NCBI GenBank assembly: GCA_964392615.1
Contig: CAYMRB010000227.1
Location: 1 to 15,889 of the forward strand
Origin: CAYMRB01 sp964392615
GTDB taxonomy: Bacteria > Planctomycetota > UBA8108
Direction: 5' to 3'
DNA: 15,889 nt
The notes beneath the pieces are model-generated. The model saw only the letters and a list, made by a program, of their open reading frames with translations, was not told the origin of the DNA and did not search any database. Position numbers and translations under genes: made by a program. Positions 7,362 to 14,782 of the stretch are shown here, one piece after another. Within the stretch, counting starts at the first letter, position 1, and each line of letters opens with the position of its first letter.

Positions 7362-8290
7362 CGCTGTTGACGAGAACGACGAGTGCGGCGGCGGTGGTGG
7401 TGGCGATCGTGTCAGCGGCGGCGGTCGCGCCGGCGCAGGACTACGGCGATGACGACGAGGTCTTCGTCGAGCCGCTGTTCAACTGGGACCTCGTGTCGCT
7501 CGAGCAGAACAACTCGCGTTTCAACGGGAGCGTGCTGACCGGACTCCATTCCGTGCGCTCCCCCGGCGTGACGCCGTTCGGAGGCGTCAAGTTCGGGCTC
7601 GGTCTCCTGTACTCGCGCGAGGAGCAGTTCGCGGAGGGGACCACGACAGGGAACAGTCTGTTCCGGCGCAACCAGATCTTCTTCACGCCGAAGGTCGCCG
7701 TCGGCTTCTGGGAGGACTTCGAGGCCGGCATCGGCCTCGCCGCGAGCTACGTCGAGGGGCGCGAGCTCGTTTCGGACGGCATGGGCGGCAAGACGACGCG
7801 CGAGGAGGAGGAGATCCGCGCGAGCTCGGTCGATCTCGGGCTCAAGTGGAAGTTCCTCGAGTGGGAGCGCTGGCGCTTCGCTCTGTCGTTCGATTCGCGG
7901 GTCGCGCTGAATCGCGGCATCTTCGGCATGCTCGAGGGCAACTACTTCAACATCGAGCTCGACGCCGACTTCGCCGTCACACGCCGGTTCAGCATGGTCG
8001 GCAATCTGCAGTTTCTGACCAGCGACTCGGGGGCCGTCGAGAGCCAGTTCATCGCGGACATCGCGGGGACGTATGCGTTCACGGACGGGTTTCGCGGCAT
8101 GCTGTTCAGCACGCTGCAGGAGGACGACCTGGCGGCGACCGCGATCGGTTTCATCGGCATCGCGGCGCAGCTCGTCCACGAGCAACACTCGGTGACGCTC
8201 TCGCTCGACTTCCAGCTCAACGACGCGAACCGGGGCGTGCGCACCGAGGAGCAGATCGACGTGTCGCTGAGCTACGCGTTCACGTTCTGA
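7358..8290 (+). CDS. Exported beta-barrel-like outer-membrane protein
   Basis: 310 residues from the GTG at 7358, whose GTGA overlaps the kinase stop codon, pointing to translational coupling. This start places a clean signal peptide at the N-terminus: TLLTRTTS, then AAAVVVAIVSAAAVA, with cleavage near APAQ (residues 25-27). An upstream ATG at 7259 would add 33 hydrophilic residues and lie inside the kinase gene, so it is rejected. The mature protein alternates polar and hydrophobic residues in strands (FGGVKFGLGLLYS, KVAVGFWEDFEAGIGLAASYV, VDLGLKWKFL, RFALSFDSRVAL, HSVTLSLDFQL) and ends in SLSYAFTF; a terminal Phe is the usual signal for outer-membrane insertion. No named family is recognised. 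It may be a transporter-like or structural barrel working with the kinase/SUMF protein; that pairing is inferred from overlap alone. An Omp85-like or porin role cannot be distinguished. Confidence 0.75.
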   Translation: MTLLTRTTSAAAVVVAIVSAAAVAPAQDYGDDDEVFVEPLFNWDLVSLEQNNSRFNGSVLTGLHSVRSPGVTPFGGVKFGLGLLYSREEQFAEGTTTGNSLFRRNQIFFTPKVAVGFWEDFEAGIGLAASYVEGRELVSDGMGGKTTREEEEIRASSVDLGLKWKFLEWERWRFALSFDSRVALNRGIFGMLEGNYFNIELDADFAVTRRFSMVGNLQFLTSDSGAVESQFIADIAGTYAFTDGFRGMLFSTLQEDDLAATAIGFIGIAAQLVHEQHSVTLSLDFQLNDANRGVRTEEQIDVSLSYAFTF

Positions 8291-8291
8291 T

Positions 8292-8341
8292 ATCGAGTTT
8301 CGCAGTCTGCGGCTGCCGCCGCAGAGCAGCGAAACCTCGAT
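8292..8341. terminator. Long hairpin after the beta-barrel gene
   Basis: Directly after the stop codon, an outer stem ATCGAG-TTTCGC pairs with GCGAAA-C-CTCGAT (one bulge), and an inner perfect 8-base stem TCTGCGGC/GCCGCAGA closes a TGCC loop. No T-run follows on either strand. It probably acts as a factor-independent barrier or a 3-prime stabilising element for the plus-strand mRNA. Confidence 0.5.
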
Positions 8342-8359
8342 TGTGGAGGAGCCCCTACG

Positions 8360-8398
8360 AAAAAGAGCGGGAGGAGCTCGCCGAGCTCCTCCCGCTCT
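8360..8398 (-). terminator. Intrinsic terminator of the permease gene
   Basis: Bases 8365-8379 and 8383-8397 form a perfect 15-base stem (GAGCGGGAGGAGCTC and its complement) around a 3-base loop, extended by one A-T pair (8364/8398). On the minus strand the stem runs straight into TTTTT (8364-8360). This is the canonical form of a rho-independent terminator. It lies about 40 bases past the tandem TAG stop codons of the permease. Confidence 0.85.
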
Positions 8399-8439
8399 GG
8401 TTGCGGCCAGTTCGCCGCTCTACGTTGCCTCTTGCTCTA

Positions 8440-9876
8440 CTACGCTGCGGCCTCTTCCGCGTCGCCCGCGGGCTCGTCGAGGTCGAGCGTCTTCGACTGG
8501 AGACCGAGCGCGGCCAGGATCCCGTAGACGATCGCGCCGACGAGGAACGCGGCCAGCGGTGCGCCGGGCAGGTTCTCGAGGCCCGGAATCTTGACGAGCG
8601 GACCCATGCCGACGACGAAGCCGAGGGCCCACGAGATCCAGCCGGCGGGGTTGAATCCGGCGCGCGGGCCGACCCACTTGCGGCCGGACATCAGGTAGTC
8701 GACCATCATCGCACCGCAGATCGGGCCGAACGATGCGCCGATGACTACGAACACCTTGACGACGTCGCTGGCCCAGCCGGTCACCACGAGCAGGATGCTG
8801 ACCGCCGCGCCGACGCCGACCGAGATGAACGGGTTCACCTTGGGCAGCGTGTACTTGAAGCTGTTCGCGGCGATGAACGACGAGAAGCACGCCGGCGGGA
8901 ACGCGGCGACGGCGAGCAGGATCGCGAACACCTTCGCGCTCGTCGGGGACAGGACCTTGGTCATGAAGGGGTTGGAGGCGGGCTGCAGGCCGGTCGCGCC
9001 GGATCCGGTGAGGGTCACCGCCTCATCGGGACCGAGCTGCGCGAAGCCACCGGCCGCGATCAACAGCGCGGCGCCGCCGGCCAGGATCGTCGCGCCGGCG
9101 ATGCCGACCAGGCCACCCATCTGCACGTTCTTGCCGTCCGGGTTGTTCATGCCGAAGTCGACGCCCGCCGCGCCGGCGGTCGCGAAGAATCCGACGATGT
9201 ACGTGACGAAGAGCGCGATCACGCCGAAGGTTGAGAGCGGCTCGACGCCCGCCTTTTCGACGAGCTTCGTCGCGTCGAAGTTACCGATGTCTCCGCCCGT
9301 GTTGAAGAGCAGCACTCCTAGAACGACGAGCGGGATCAGCGGGAAGAACGTCGCGACCCGGGCCACGTACTGGATGCCCTTGAGCCCGACGAAGGCGGCC
9401 GCCAGCACCCAGATCACCCCGATGGCCTTCGGGATCATCGGGTTCGGGGCGTCTCCGAAGAGCACCGAGATCGCCGTCGAGGCGAAGAAAGCATTGACGC
9501 CGAGCCAGCCGAACTGCAGCACGCCCATCAGGAACCCGGGCATCAGGAAGCCGCCCTGGGCGCCGTAGGTCGAGGTGCCGACGATATAGAGCGGTCGCCC
9601 GGTCTTCATGCCGAGCAGGCCGGGCACCAGATAGAACAGGAAGTGGCAGAGCAAGGCCGCGATGACGAGTCCGCCGATCGCCACGCCGAGCCCCTGGCTG
9701 AGCGGGCCCACACCCCCGCCGGGGCCGGAACCGCCCGTCGGAACGTCTTGCCAGAAGACGAACCACAGCATGATGCCCGCGTATGTCGGAGCCGTGTTCT
9801 TGTACCACGGCGCCCGCGCCCCCATCGGCACCGGCTGGTTCTCTAGGATGTAGCCGGGGACATTACCCTTGGCCAT
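8440..9876 (-). CDS. NCS1-family nucleobase permease (cytosine/purine permease-like)
   Basis: 478 residues; an inner-membrane secondary transporter of the nucleobase:cation symporter-1 family (cytosine, purines, uracil, thiamine, allantoin), normally driven by H+ or Na+. About 12 hydrophobic segments alternate with short loops. Family-like features are the N-terminal APWYKNTAPTYAGIMLWFVFWQ entering the first helix, a GxxxG-rich third helix, and the late helix/loop GASFGPICGAMMVDYLMSGRKW followed by GFNPAGWISWALGFVVG. The exact substrate cannot be read from the sequence. The start at 9876 is chosen because AGGAGG lies nine bases upstream; the ATG at 9897 would add seven residues and sit before that site. 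It ends in tandem TAG codons and a strong terminator. It lies 206 bases past the DinB-like gene with its own possible promoter, so it is probably transcribed separately. No nucleobase-catabolism gene adjoins it. Confidence 0.87.
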   Translation of the reverse strand: MAKGNVPGYILENQPVPMGARAPWYKNTAPTYAGIMLWFVFWQDVPTGGSGPGGGVGPLSQGLGVAIGGLVIAALLCHFLFYLVPGLLGMKTGRPLYIVGTSTYGAQGGFLMPGFLMGVLQFGWLGVNAFFASTAISVLFGDAPNPMIPKAIGVIWVLAAAFVGLKGIQYVARVATFFPLIPLVVLGVLLFNTGGDIGNFDATKLVEKAGVEPLSTFGVIALFVTYIVGFFATAGAAGVDFGMNNPDGKNVQMGGLVGIAGATILAGGAALLIAAGGFAQLGPDEAVTLTGSGATGLQPASNPFMTKVLSPTSAKVFAILLAVAAFPPACFSSFIAANSFKYTLPKVNPFISVGVGAAVSILLVVTGWASDVVKVFVVIGASFGPICGAMMVDYLMSGRKWVGPRAGFNPAGWISWALGFVVGMGPLVKIPGLENLPGAPLAAFLVGAIVYGILAALGLQSKTLDLDEPAGDAEEAAA

Positions 9877-9885
9877 GCGTCGCGC

Positions 9886-9891
9886 CCTCCT
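9886..9891 (-). promoter_or_regulatory. Shine-Dalgarno site fixing the permease start
   Basis: AGGAGG on the minus strand lies nine bases before the ATG at 9876. It is the strongest ribosome site in the window and lies inside the longer open frame starting at 9897, arguing that 9876 is the real start. Confidence 0.75.
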
Positions 9892-10028
9892 GTCCATGGA
9901 CTGTGTGGCGATTGGAAGCGAAGAGATGAAGAACGGTCGTCAGCCACCGCGGAACGTCCATCTCCGGGTGCGCGACAGCTCTTGTAGCTGGTTCGGAACC
10001 CCTTCGCAGGCAAACGATAAGCGCACGG

Positions 10029-10057
10029 ATCGTATCCCGTCGGGAAAGGGAACACAA
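10029..10057 (-). promoter_or_regulatory. Possible promoter for the permease
   Basis: In the 206-base gap, TTGTGT (10057-10052) and TACGAT (10034-10029) on the minus strand are separated by 17 bases. Matches to consensus are three and four of six, so this is weak. It would leave a leader of about 145 bases. The leader contains a small CAGCT/AGCTG hairpin but no riboswitch class that I recognise. Confidence 0.25.
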
Positions 10058-10082
10058 CACCCCAGGAGCCGCGGGAAACGGC

Positions 10083-10577
10083 TCAGTGACCCCACTGGAG
10101 CACGCGCTCGTCCGTCGTCTGCAGCAGCTTCGTCACGAGCACGATTTGCCCCGTGTGATAGCCGTAGTGCCCGACGACGTGCACGACGACATTGAGCACG
10201 GTCGGCTGCTCGGGGTAGTCGAGGCCGTCGAGCGGGCGGTCGAGGTCCGCAGCCGTCAAGCCAGCGAGCGACGCGAGCGTCGACTGCCGCGCCGCGTGCA
10301 GCTCGGCGACGAGCTCGGCCTTCGAGTGGCCGCCCGTCGCGTCGAACTCGTGCGGGCGATCGCGGACATAGCCGGTGTCCCCGATGCCGTGTCCGATATA
10401 GTGGCTCTCGTTGCCGGCGAGATGGAGGCACAGGTTGCCGACGGAGTTCATCTCGGGGCGGAGGCGCTTCCACACGTCCTCCTCGCTGAGTCGATCGAGG
10501 CACGTCTCGATGCGCGGCAGTTGGCGTTCGAGCGATGTGATCAGCGTCGCGAGGGGGTCGATCCACGTCGACGTCAT
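10083..10577 (-). CDS. DinB-like/DUF1572-type putative metal-dependent protein
   Basis: 164 residues, a typical length for the DinB/YfiT four-helix-bundle superfamily. The likely metal ligands are H52 (NSVGNLCLHLAGNESHYIG) and the C-terminal pair H137 and H141 in HVVGHYGYHTGQIVLVTKLL, matching the His...HxxxH pattern of the fold. Members are often thiol-dependent transferases or stress proteins; many have no known function, and no substrate can be named here. The ATG at 10577 overlaps the stop codon of the upstream membrane-protein gene (ATGA), so the two are probably translationally coupled. A longer frame from 10718 would lie inside that gene and is rejected. No signal peptide is present, so the product is cytoplasmic. 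Confidence 0.82.
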   Translation of the reverse strand: MTSTWIDPLATLITSLERQLPRIETCLDRLSEEDVWKRLRPEMNSVGNLCLHLAGNESHYIGHGIGDTGYVRDRPHEFDATGGHSKAELVAELHAARQSTLASLAGLTAADLDRPLDGLDYPEQPTVLNVVVHVVGHYGYHTGQIVLVTKLLQTTDERVLQWGH

Positions 10578-12583
10578 TCTGTCGGCTCCGGTGTTGCGTT
10601 CTCTGCCGGTTTCGCCGACGTCTCGTCCGGCGATAGGAGACCCGGCCGCACGTAGATCTCGGTCGCGTCGCCCGACCAGGTCGGCTCGCCCCAGATCTCT
10701 CGCATCGCCGTGCGGCACGCGTCGATGACGACGCGGCGGTTGCCCTTTTCCGGGTTGTGGAAGCGGGCCTCGAGCGTCCCTTCGACGGCCTCGCGTCGCT
10801 CGGGGATCGCTTCGCGGCTGCGATCGAGGTGGACGACGACGATGTCGATCGCGAGCTGCTCGTCACCGAGGAGCTTCCTCAGGCCCGGATCCGCGGCAGG
10901 GGCGTGCTTCGGGTAGGTCGGGCTGCGTTCGGCCTCGAAGATGCTGCGCAGGAACGGGTGTCGCTCGAGCATCGCGGCGACATGTGGCGGCGTGCACGAG
11001 ACGTAACCGCCGACGATGGGCCGGCCGTGGAGCGTCTGCAGGTACATGTCCTCCGCGGCGCGCGCGCGGTAGCCGCCGGGGATGTTGAGCAGCGTGCCCT
11101 TGCGATCTACGGTGGTCGAGACCTCGGCGACGCCGTCGATCCACGCTGGTCGTGGCGGCTCGCGCAAGGGGAACGGCAGCCACAGGAAGTCGACGATGAG
11201 CAGCACGGCAAACAGGCACGCGACGAGGCGCGGCCATCGCGATCGCCGCAGCCAGAAGCACGCCGCGAACGCGGTGAGGATCGACACGCCGAGCATCGCC
11301 GGTACGACGAAGCGGTTCGCGACGCGCAGCGTGCTCAAGATCGGCGCGTGCTCGAGAAGCGCGAATGGACCCTGCACGCCGGTCTTCTCGCCGAGGATGC
11401 GCACCTCGCTGCCGAGGGCGAGGGCGAGATGGAGGAGGACGAAGACCGCCCACAAGGCGATGACGACGCCCGTCACGAGCTTTCGCGCCGACGTCGCGTC
11501 ACCACCGTCGCCGAGGGCCGCGTTGCGTGGGCGCGGCCACCCGACGACCGCAGCGGCGAGGGTCGACACGACGAGGCCGATCGTCGCGATCCCGGTGTAG
11601 CCGGTGAAGCCGACCGCGCGGTAGGTGCGATGTGCGTCGTAGAAGCCCGCGAGCGCCGAGCCCCACAGCGGGTGGTGCATCGACGGCGTCCACAGGAAGA
11701 CGAGATCGACGGCGCGATCGACCTGCGGCTTCTGAAAGTAGGTCTCGCCGGCGAGCATCTCCTGCGCCATCGGCCACGCGAACGGGAGCTGCAGCAGCGC
11801 GGCGAGCGCGCCCGCGACGCACGCTCCGAAGAGCACGCGCAGTCGCGGCTGCGTCGTGCGAAGGAGCTCGATCGCGAACACGAGCACGGCGCCAGGCAGC
11901 AGCATCAGGCTGTTGTGCCAGCTGAACAGCGAGTTGATCGCGAACCAGATCGCGCACAGCGTCCAATCGCGCCACCGCCCGGTGCGCACGCCGCGCACGA
12001 GGTACAGCAGGAAGAACGGCATCGCGCCGTAGGTCGCGAGGTTCAGGTGTTCGAGGCTCTGCTCGAAGTGCTGCGGGAAGAACGCGAACGCGATGCCGGC
12101 GAGGAACGCGGCGCGTCGGTCGCCGCAGAGCTCGCGCGCCAGCAGATACGCGCCGACGCCGGCGAGCACGAAGCCGCCGAGCGTCGCGAGGTTCAGCGCC
12201 AGCGTTTCGCCGCCGAGGAGGAGCGCCGGGAACGTCCACAGCACGTTCGCCTCGGAGTGCGTGTGGAACGCGAGCGAGGTCGTGTTGCCGTCGGCGAACA
12301 GCAGATCGGTCGAGTAGGGCAGCCCGCCGCGCTCGACGATCGTCGTCTTCCACCACCACAGGTTCCAGTAGTTCTGAAACAGATCGTTGTTGCCGCCGGG
12401 GAGTCGATCGCCGAGGTAGAGCGCGAGCGGCCACGTCATGAAGACGCTGAGGACGACAAAGCCGGCGATCGCGGCGAGCGTGCCGGGGCCGGAGGAGGCG
12501 CTGCCGTCATCGAGTTCGTCGAAGTCGTCGAAGTCGTCGAGGCGAACGAGCGGGTCGTCGTCGGAACGAGAGGTCGTAGGCAT
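10574..12583 (-). CDS. Polytopic GT-C-like membrane protein, possible glycosyltransferase
   Basis: 669 residues from the ATG at 12583; ATG 12619 is in frame but its extra 12 codons have poor GC third positions. A short, very acidic cytoplasmic tail (residues 8-27, with DDFDDFDELDD) precedes about 11 hydrophobic segments from TM1 at ~36-58 to LVACLFAVLLIVDFLWLPF. The first external loop has the acidic motif GGNNDLFQNYWNLWWW (D67), where GT-C enzymes place a catalytic or metal-binding acid. The C-terminal ~200 residues are soluble (LNIPGGYRARAAEDMYLQTLHGRPIVGGYVS...). The topology resembles large GT-C/YfhO-like proteins that use polyprenyl-phosphate sugars to decorate glycans or proteins; the exact family is not certain. 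It lies 60 bases after the esterase gene and overlaps the DinB-like gene by four bases, so all three are probably one operon. Confidence 0.75.
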   Translation of the reverse strand: MPTTSRSDDDPLVRLDDFDDFDELDDGSASSGPGTLAAIAGFVVLSVFMTWPLALYLGDRLPGGNNDLFQNYWNLWWWKTTIVERGGLPYSTDLLFADGNTTSLAFHTHSEANVLWTFPALLLGGETLALNLATLGGFVLAGVGAYLLARELCGDRRAAFLAGIAFAFFPQHFEQSLEHLNLATYGAMPFFLLYLVRGVRTGRWRDWTLCAIWFAINSLFSWHNSLMLLPGAVLVFAIELLRTTQPRLRVLFGACVAGALAALLQLPFAWPMAQEMLAGETYFQKPQVDRAVDLVFLWTPSMHHPLWGSALAGFYDAHRTYRAVGFTGYTGIATIGLVVSTLAAAVVGWPRPRNAALGDGGDATSARKLVTGVVIALWAVFVLLHLALALGSEVRILGEKTGVQGPFALLEHAPILSTLRVANRFVVPAMLGVSILTAFAACFWLRRSRWPRLVACLFAVLLIVDFLWLPFPLREPPRPAWIDGVAEVSTTVDRKGTLLNIPGGYRARAAEDMYLQTLHGRPIVGGYVSCTPPHVAAMLERHPFLRSIFEAERSPTYPKHAPAADPGLRKLLGDEQLAIDIVVVHLDRSREAIPERREAVEGTLEARFHNPEKGNRRVVIDACRTAMREIWGEPTWSGDATEIYVRPGLLSPDETSAKPAENATPEPTE
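12515..12541. repeat. Three 9-base coding repeats
   Basis: TTCGTCGAA, GTCGTCGAA and GTCGTCGAG lie in tandem. On the minus strand they encode the acidic DDF-DDF-DE run in the N-terminal tail of the membrane protein. The repeat length is a multiple of three, so slippage would change tail length without shifting the frame. Confidence 0.6.
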
Positions 12584-12643
12584 GATGTCGCGTTCTCTCA
12601 CCGGCGGGTTTCGTCCCATCGAAGGACGAGCGGCGCGGGCGGT

Positions 12644-14689
12644 CTATTCGTCTTCGGGCGTCGATTCGACCACCAGCGCCAGCGCCTCCTCGGCACCCGC
12701 GGCGGTCCAGATCGCCTCGACGCGTGTTGCCGTCTCCGCCTGAATGCCGCGCGCAGCGAGCGGTCGCGGCGCGAGGAGGCCGAGCAGCTCCGGCACGTCG
12801 CAGACGCGCAGCACGTTCAGGAATTGCGGGCTGTCGGCGTCGTGGAAGCTCGCGGGCGGATCGACGAGCTCGACGCGCGTGACCTGCGGATCGAACACCG
12901 CAGCGCATGCGGCGATGATGCCGCCGGGCCCCGTTCCGGCGACCTCGACGGACTTTGCTTGCATGCCCTCGCGCAGCGCCGCGATCGCGGCGAGCGTATC
13001 GGTGACGCGTTCACCATCCGCCGTGCGTCCGAGCAGCGCGAACGAGCGCTCGACGTAGTTCGGCGGGTTCTTGCGCGTCCAGCGCGTCGTGTGGGTGCCG
13101 CGCGTACGGATGATCCACAAACGTCGGTCGGTCGTGCGCGCCGCCTTCTCCCACGACGGAATCGTCGCTTCCTCCTCGTCCCGCGCGATGACGACGACCA
13201 GGAATCGATCGCTCTGCGGCTGGATCGCGGTCCTCTCGATCGAGAAGCGCGCGCCGTCGGCCGTCTCCCAGAACGAGTGGCGATCGCCGTCGCGCTTGAC
13301 CTGCCTCGCGGCTTCGACCTTCTTCGGTAGCGCACGGAAACTGACGCGACGGAGCTCATCGAGGAGCTTCCCGCGCCACGTGAGGAACCGGTGGGGCGGC
13401 GGCACCTCGACCTTCGCGAGCGGAGCGAAGTGGCGATCGATCGTCGTGTTGAGCTCGTCCGCCGGAATGTCGGCGTCCGTCGGAAACACGCGCAGACTCT
13501 CGGGAGGGATCGGATGGACGTTGTGGCGGCCGACGCGTCGCACGAGGTCGACCTCGCTGTCCTCGACGACGCGCGGGTCGTTCTTGAGCCACGTGTTGAT
13601 GAAGCGGAACGACGACTGCCGGATGTCCTTGCGGTACGCGTGACCACCGACCGACACGACGGCGTCGACGCGATCACTGGCGCCGAAGAGGCTGTAGAGG
13701 CGTTCGAGCCGCGAGATGATGCGCTCGTTCGCGTCCATCGGAAAGATCCGGTCGGCGTCGCTGTTGACGAACAGCAGAGGCCGCGGCGCGATGAGCGCGG
13801 CGATGCGCGTCCACGGCCACTGGAACGTGTTGTAGAGGAACATGCAATCGCAGTGGCCGTTGATGACGCGGTTCGTGACGTAGGACGGCAGATCGGCCAT
13901 TCCGCTGACGGGGACGGCGACCTTTACGCGGTCGTCCGCCGCGGCGACCCAGAACGTCGCGGCGCCGCCGCCGCTGATGCCGGTCACGGCGGTGCGCTCC
14001 GGGTCGACGTCCGCACGCGACGTCAGATAGTCGATGCCGCGCACGCCGTTCCAGCACTCGACGCCGGCCGGCGTGTAACCGCGCGAGTGCCACCACCAGC
14101 GTTGCTCGCGATAGGTCCCGTGGTGCGTCGCGCCGATCTCGCCGAGCTGCAGCGTGTCGACGAAGAGGCAGACGTAGCCGTGACGCGCGAACCACAGGCC
14201 GTGCGATTGATACGCGGTCTTGTTCCCGTCGCGTCCGCGATGGGAGTGTCCGCACACATAGAGAACCGCGGGCAACCGTTCGCCGGCGGGCACCTTGACA
14301 GGGCGGTAGAGATTCGCGGTGACGTAGAGTCCGGGCCGACTCTGGTAGTGGAGCTTCTCGACGACGAAGTCCTCGCCGAGGACCGTGCCGGTGACGGTCG
14401 CTTTCAGCGGCGTCTTCTCAGGCAGCGGCCACAGGCCGAGCATGTGGAAGTACTCCTCGCGGTAGCGCGCGCGCCGCGCGAGCCAATCGTCGGCGCTGTC
14501 GATGCCGTCGAGGAAGCCGTCCGCGAGCTGCGTCGCGTTCTTCGCCAGCCACGATTGCACGGCGAGGTCGCCGGGTTGGTCGTGATCGGCCTTGCCGTAC
14601 TCCTGCGCGCGAGAAGCCGTCGAGCCGGTTGCGACAGCGACGGCCACGAACGCCATGGCAACAACAGGGTTGATTCGGAGAGGGGTCAC
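12644..14689 (-). CDS. Secreted alpha/beta-hydrolase, acetyl xylan esterase-like
   Basis: 681 residues from the GTG at 14689, chosen because TTGGAG lies eight bases upstream and the start yields a 27-residue signal peptide (VVAMAFVAVAVATGSTASRA, then QEYGK). A frame from 14977 would add 96 arginine-rich residues overlapping the divergent gene. The N-terminal ~370 residues are an alpha/beta-hydrolase of the acetyl-xylan-esterase/prolyl-oligopeptidase type: substrate-side LYVTANLYRPVKVPAG, oxyanion-side YVCGHSHRGRDGN, nucleophile S239 in TGISGGG, acid D311 or D313 in NSDADRIFP, and base H350 in VGGHAYRK. Likely role: removal of acyl groups from polysaccharide outside the cytoplasm. The C-terminal ~210 residues look like a second, decayed hydrolase half: VAGTGPGG (P588 where Ser would be) and LLGLLAPRPLAARG echo TGISGG and AALIAPRPLLFVN in the first half. 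It heads the operon with the GT-C-like and DinB-like genes. Confidence 0.85.
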   Translation of the reverse strand: MTPLRINPVVAMAFVAVAVATGSTASRAQEYGKADHDQPGDLAVQSWLAKNATQLADGFLDGIDSADDWLARRARYREEYFHMLGLWPLPEKTPLKATVTGTVLGEDFVVEKLHYQSRPGLYVTANLYRPVKVPAGERLPAVLYVCGHSHRGRDGNKTAYQSHGLWFARHGYVCLFVDTLQLGEIGATHHGTYREQRWWWHSRGYTPAGVECWNGVRGIDYLTSRADVDPERTAVTGISGGGAATFWVAAADDRVKVAVPVSGMADLPSYVTNRVINGHCDCMFLYNTFQWPWTRIAALIAPRPLLFVNSDADRIFPMDANERIISRLERLYSLFGASDRVDAVVSVGGHAYRKDIRQSSFRFINTWLKNDPRVVEDSEVDLVRRVGRHNVHPIPPESLRVFPTDADIPADELNTTIDRHFAPLAKVEVPPPHRFLTWRGKLLDELRRVSFRALPKKVEAARQVKRDGDRHSFWETADGARFSIERTAIQPQSDRFLVVVIARDEEEATIPSWEKAARTTDRRLWIIRTRGTHTTRWTRKNPPNYVERSFALLGRTADGERVTDTLAAIAALREGMQAKSVEVAGTGPGGIIAACAAVFDPQVTRVELVDPPASFHDADSPQFLNVLRVCDVPELLGLLAPRPLAARGIQAETATRVEAIWTAAGAEEALALVVESTPEDE

Positions 14690-14697
14690 GAGGGAAG

Positions 14698-14703
14698 CTC
14701 CAA
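14698..14703 (-). promoter_or_regulatory. Ribosome site fixing the GTG start of the esterase
   Basis: TTGGAG on the minus strand (14703-14698) is eight bases before the GTG at 14689. The next in-frame ATG (14656) lacks such a site. With the signal peptide this supports the GTG start. Confidence 0.55.
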
Positions 14704-14767
14704 CGAGTATGCTGCTGTGAAGACTGCGAGGGGCCTGCGCCCATCGATTCTCGCGACGTCGTCTCGG

Positions 14768-14775
14768 AGTATAAC
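14768..14775. promoter_or_regulatory. Overlapping divergent -10 elements
   Basis: The 93 bases between the two divergent genes hold one AT-rich block. On the plus strand TATAAC (14770-14775) ends seven bases before the ATG at 14783, so transcription would start at or near the A of the ATG (a leaderless mRNA); a GGAG lies 13 bases before the ATG, rather far for a ribosome site. On the minus strand the same bases read TATACT (14773-14768), giving the esterase gene a leader of about 70 bases. No clear -35 is visible on either side. The two promoters could not be occupied at once. Confidence 0.4.
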
Positions 14776-14782
14776 AACGCCC

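Noticed and set aside
7846..9234. A 462-codon plus-strand frame crossing the convergent junction
   Set aside because: It runs through two hairpins including a strong terminator, and antisense to the permease.
9877..10022. Riboswitch in the permease leader
   Set aside because: Only a small 5-base hairpin (CAGCT/AGCTG) is visible; no conserved core of a purine, guanidine, TPP or PreQ1 class could be matched.
10066..10084. Terminator after the DinB-like gene (GAGCCG/CGGCTC)
   Set aside because: The 6-base stem overlaps the stop codon and no T-run follows, so support is too thin.
10757..13330. An 857-codon open frame on the plus strand
   Set aside because: It spans antisense across two different recognised genes and their junction, with a low-complexity Arg/Glu/Ala product.
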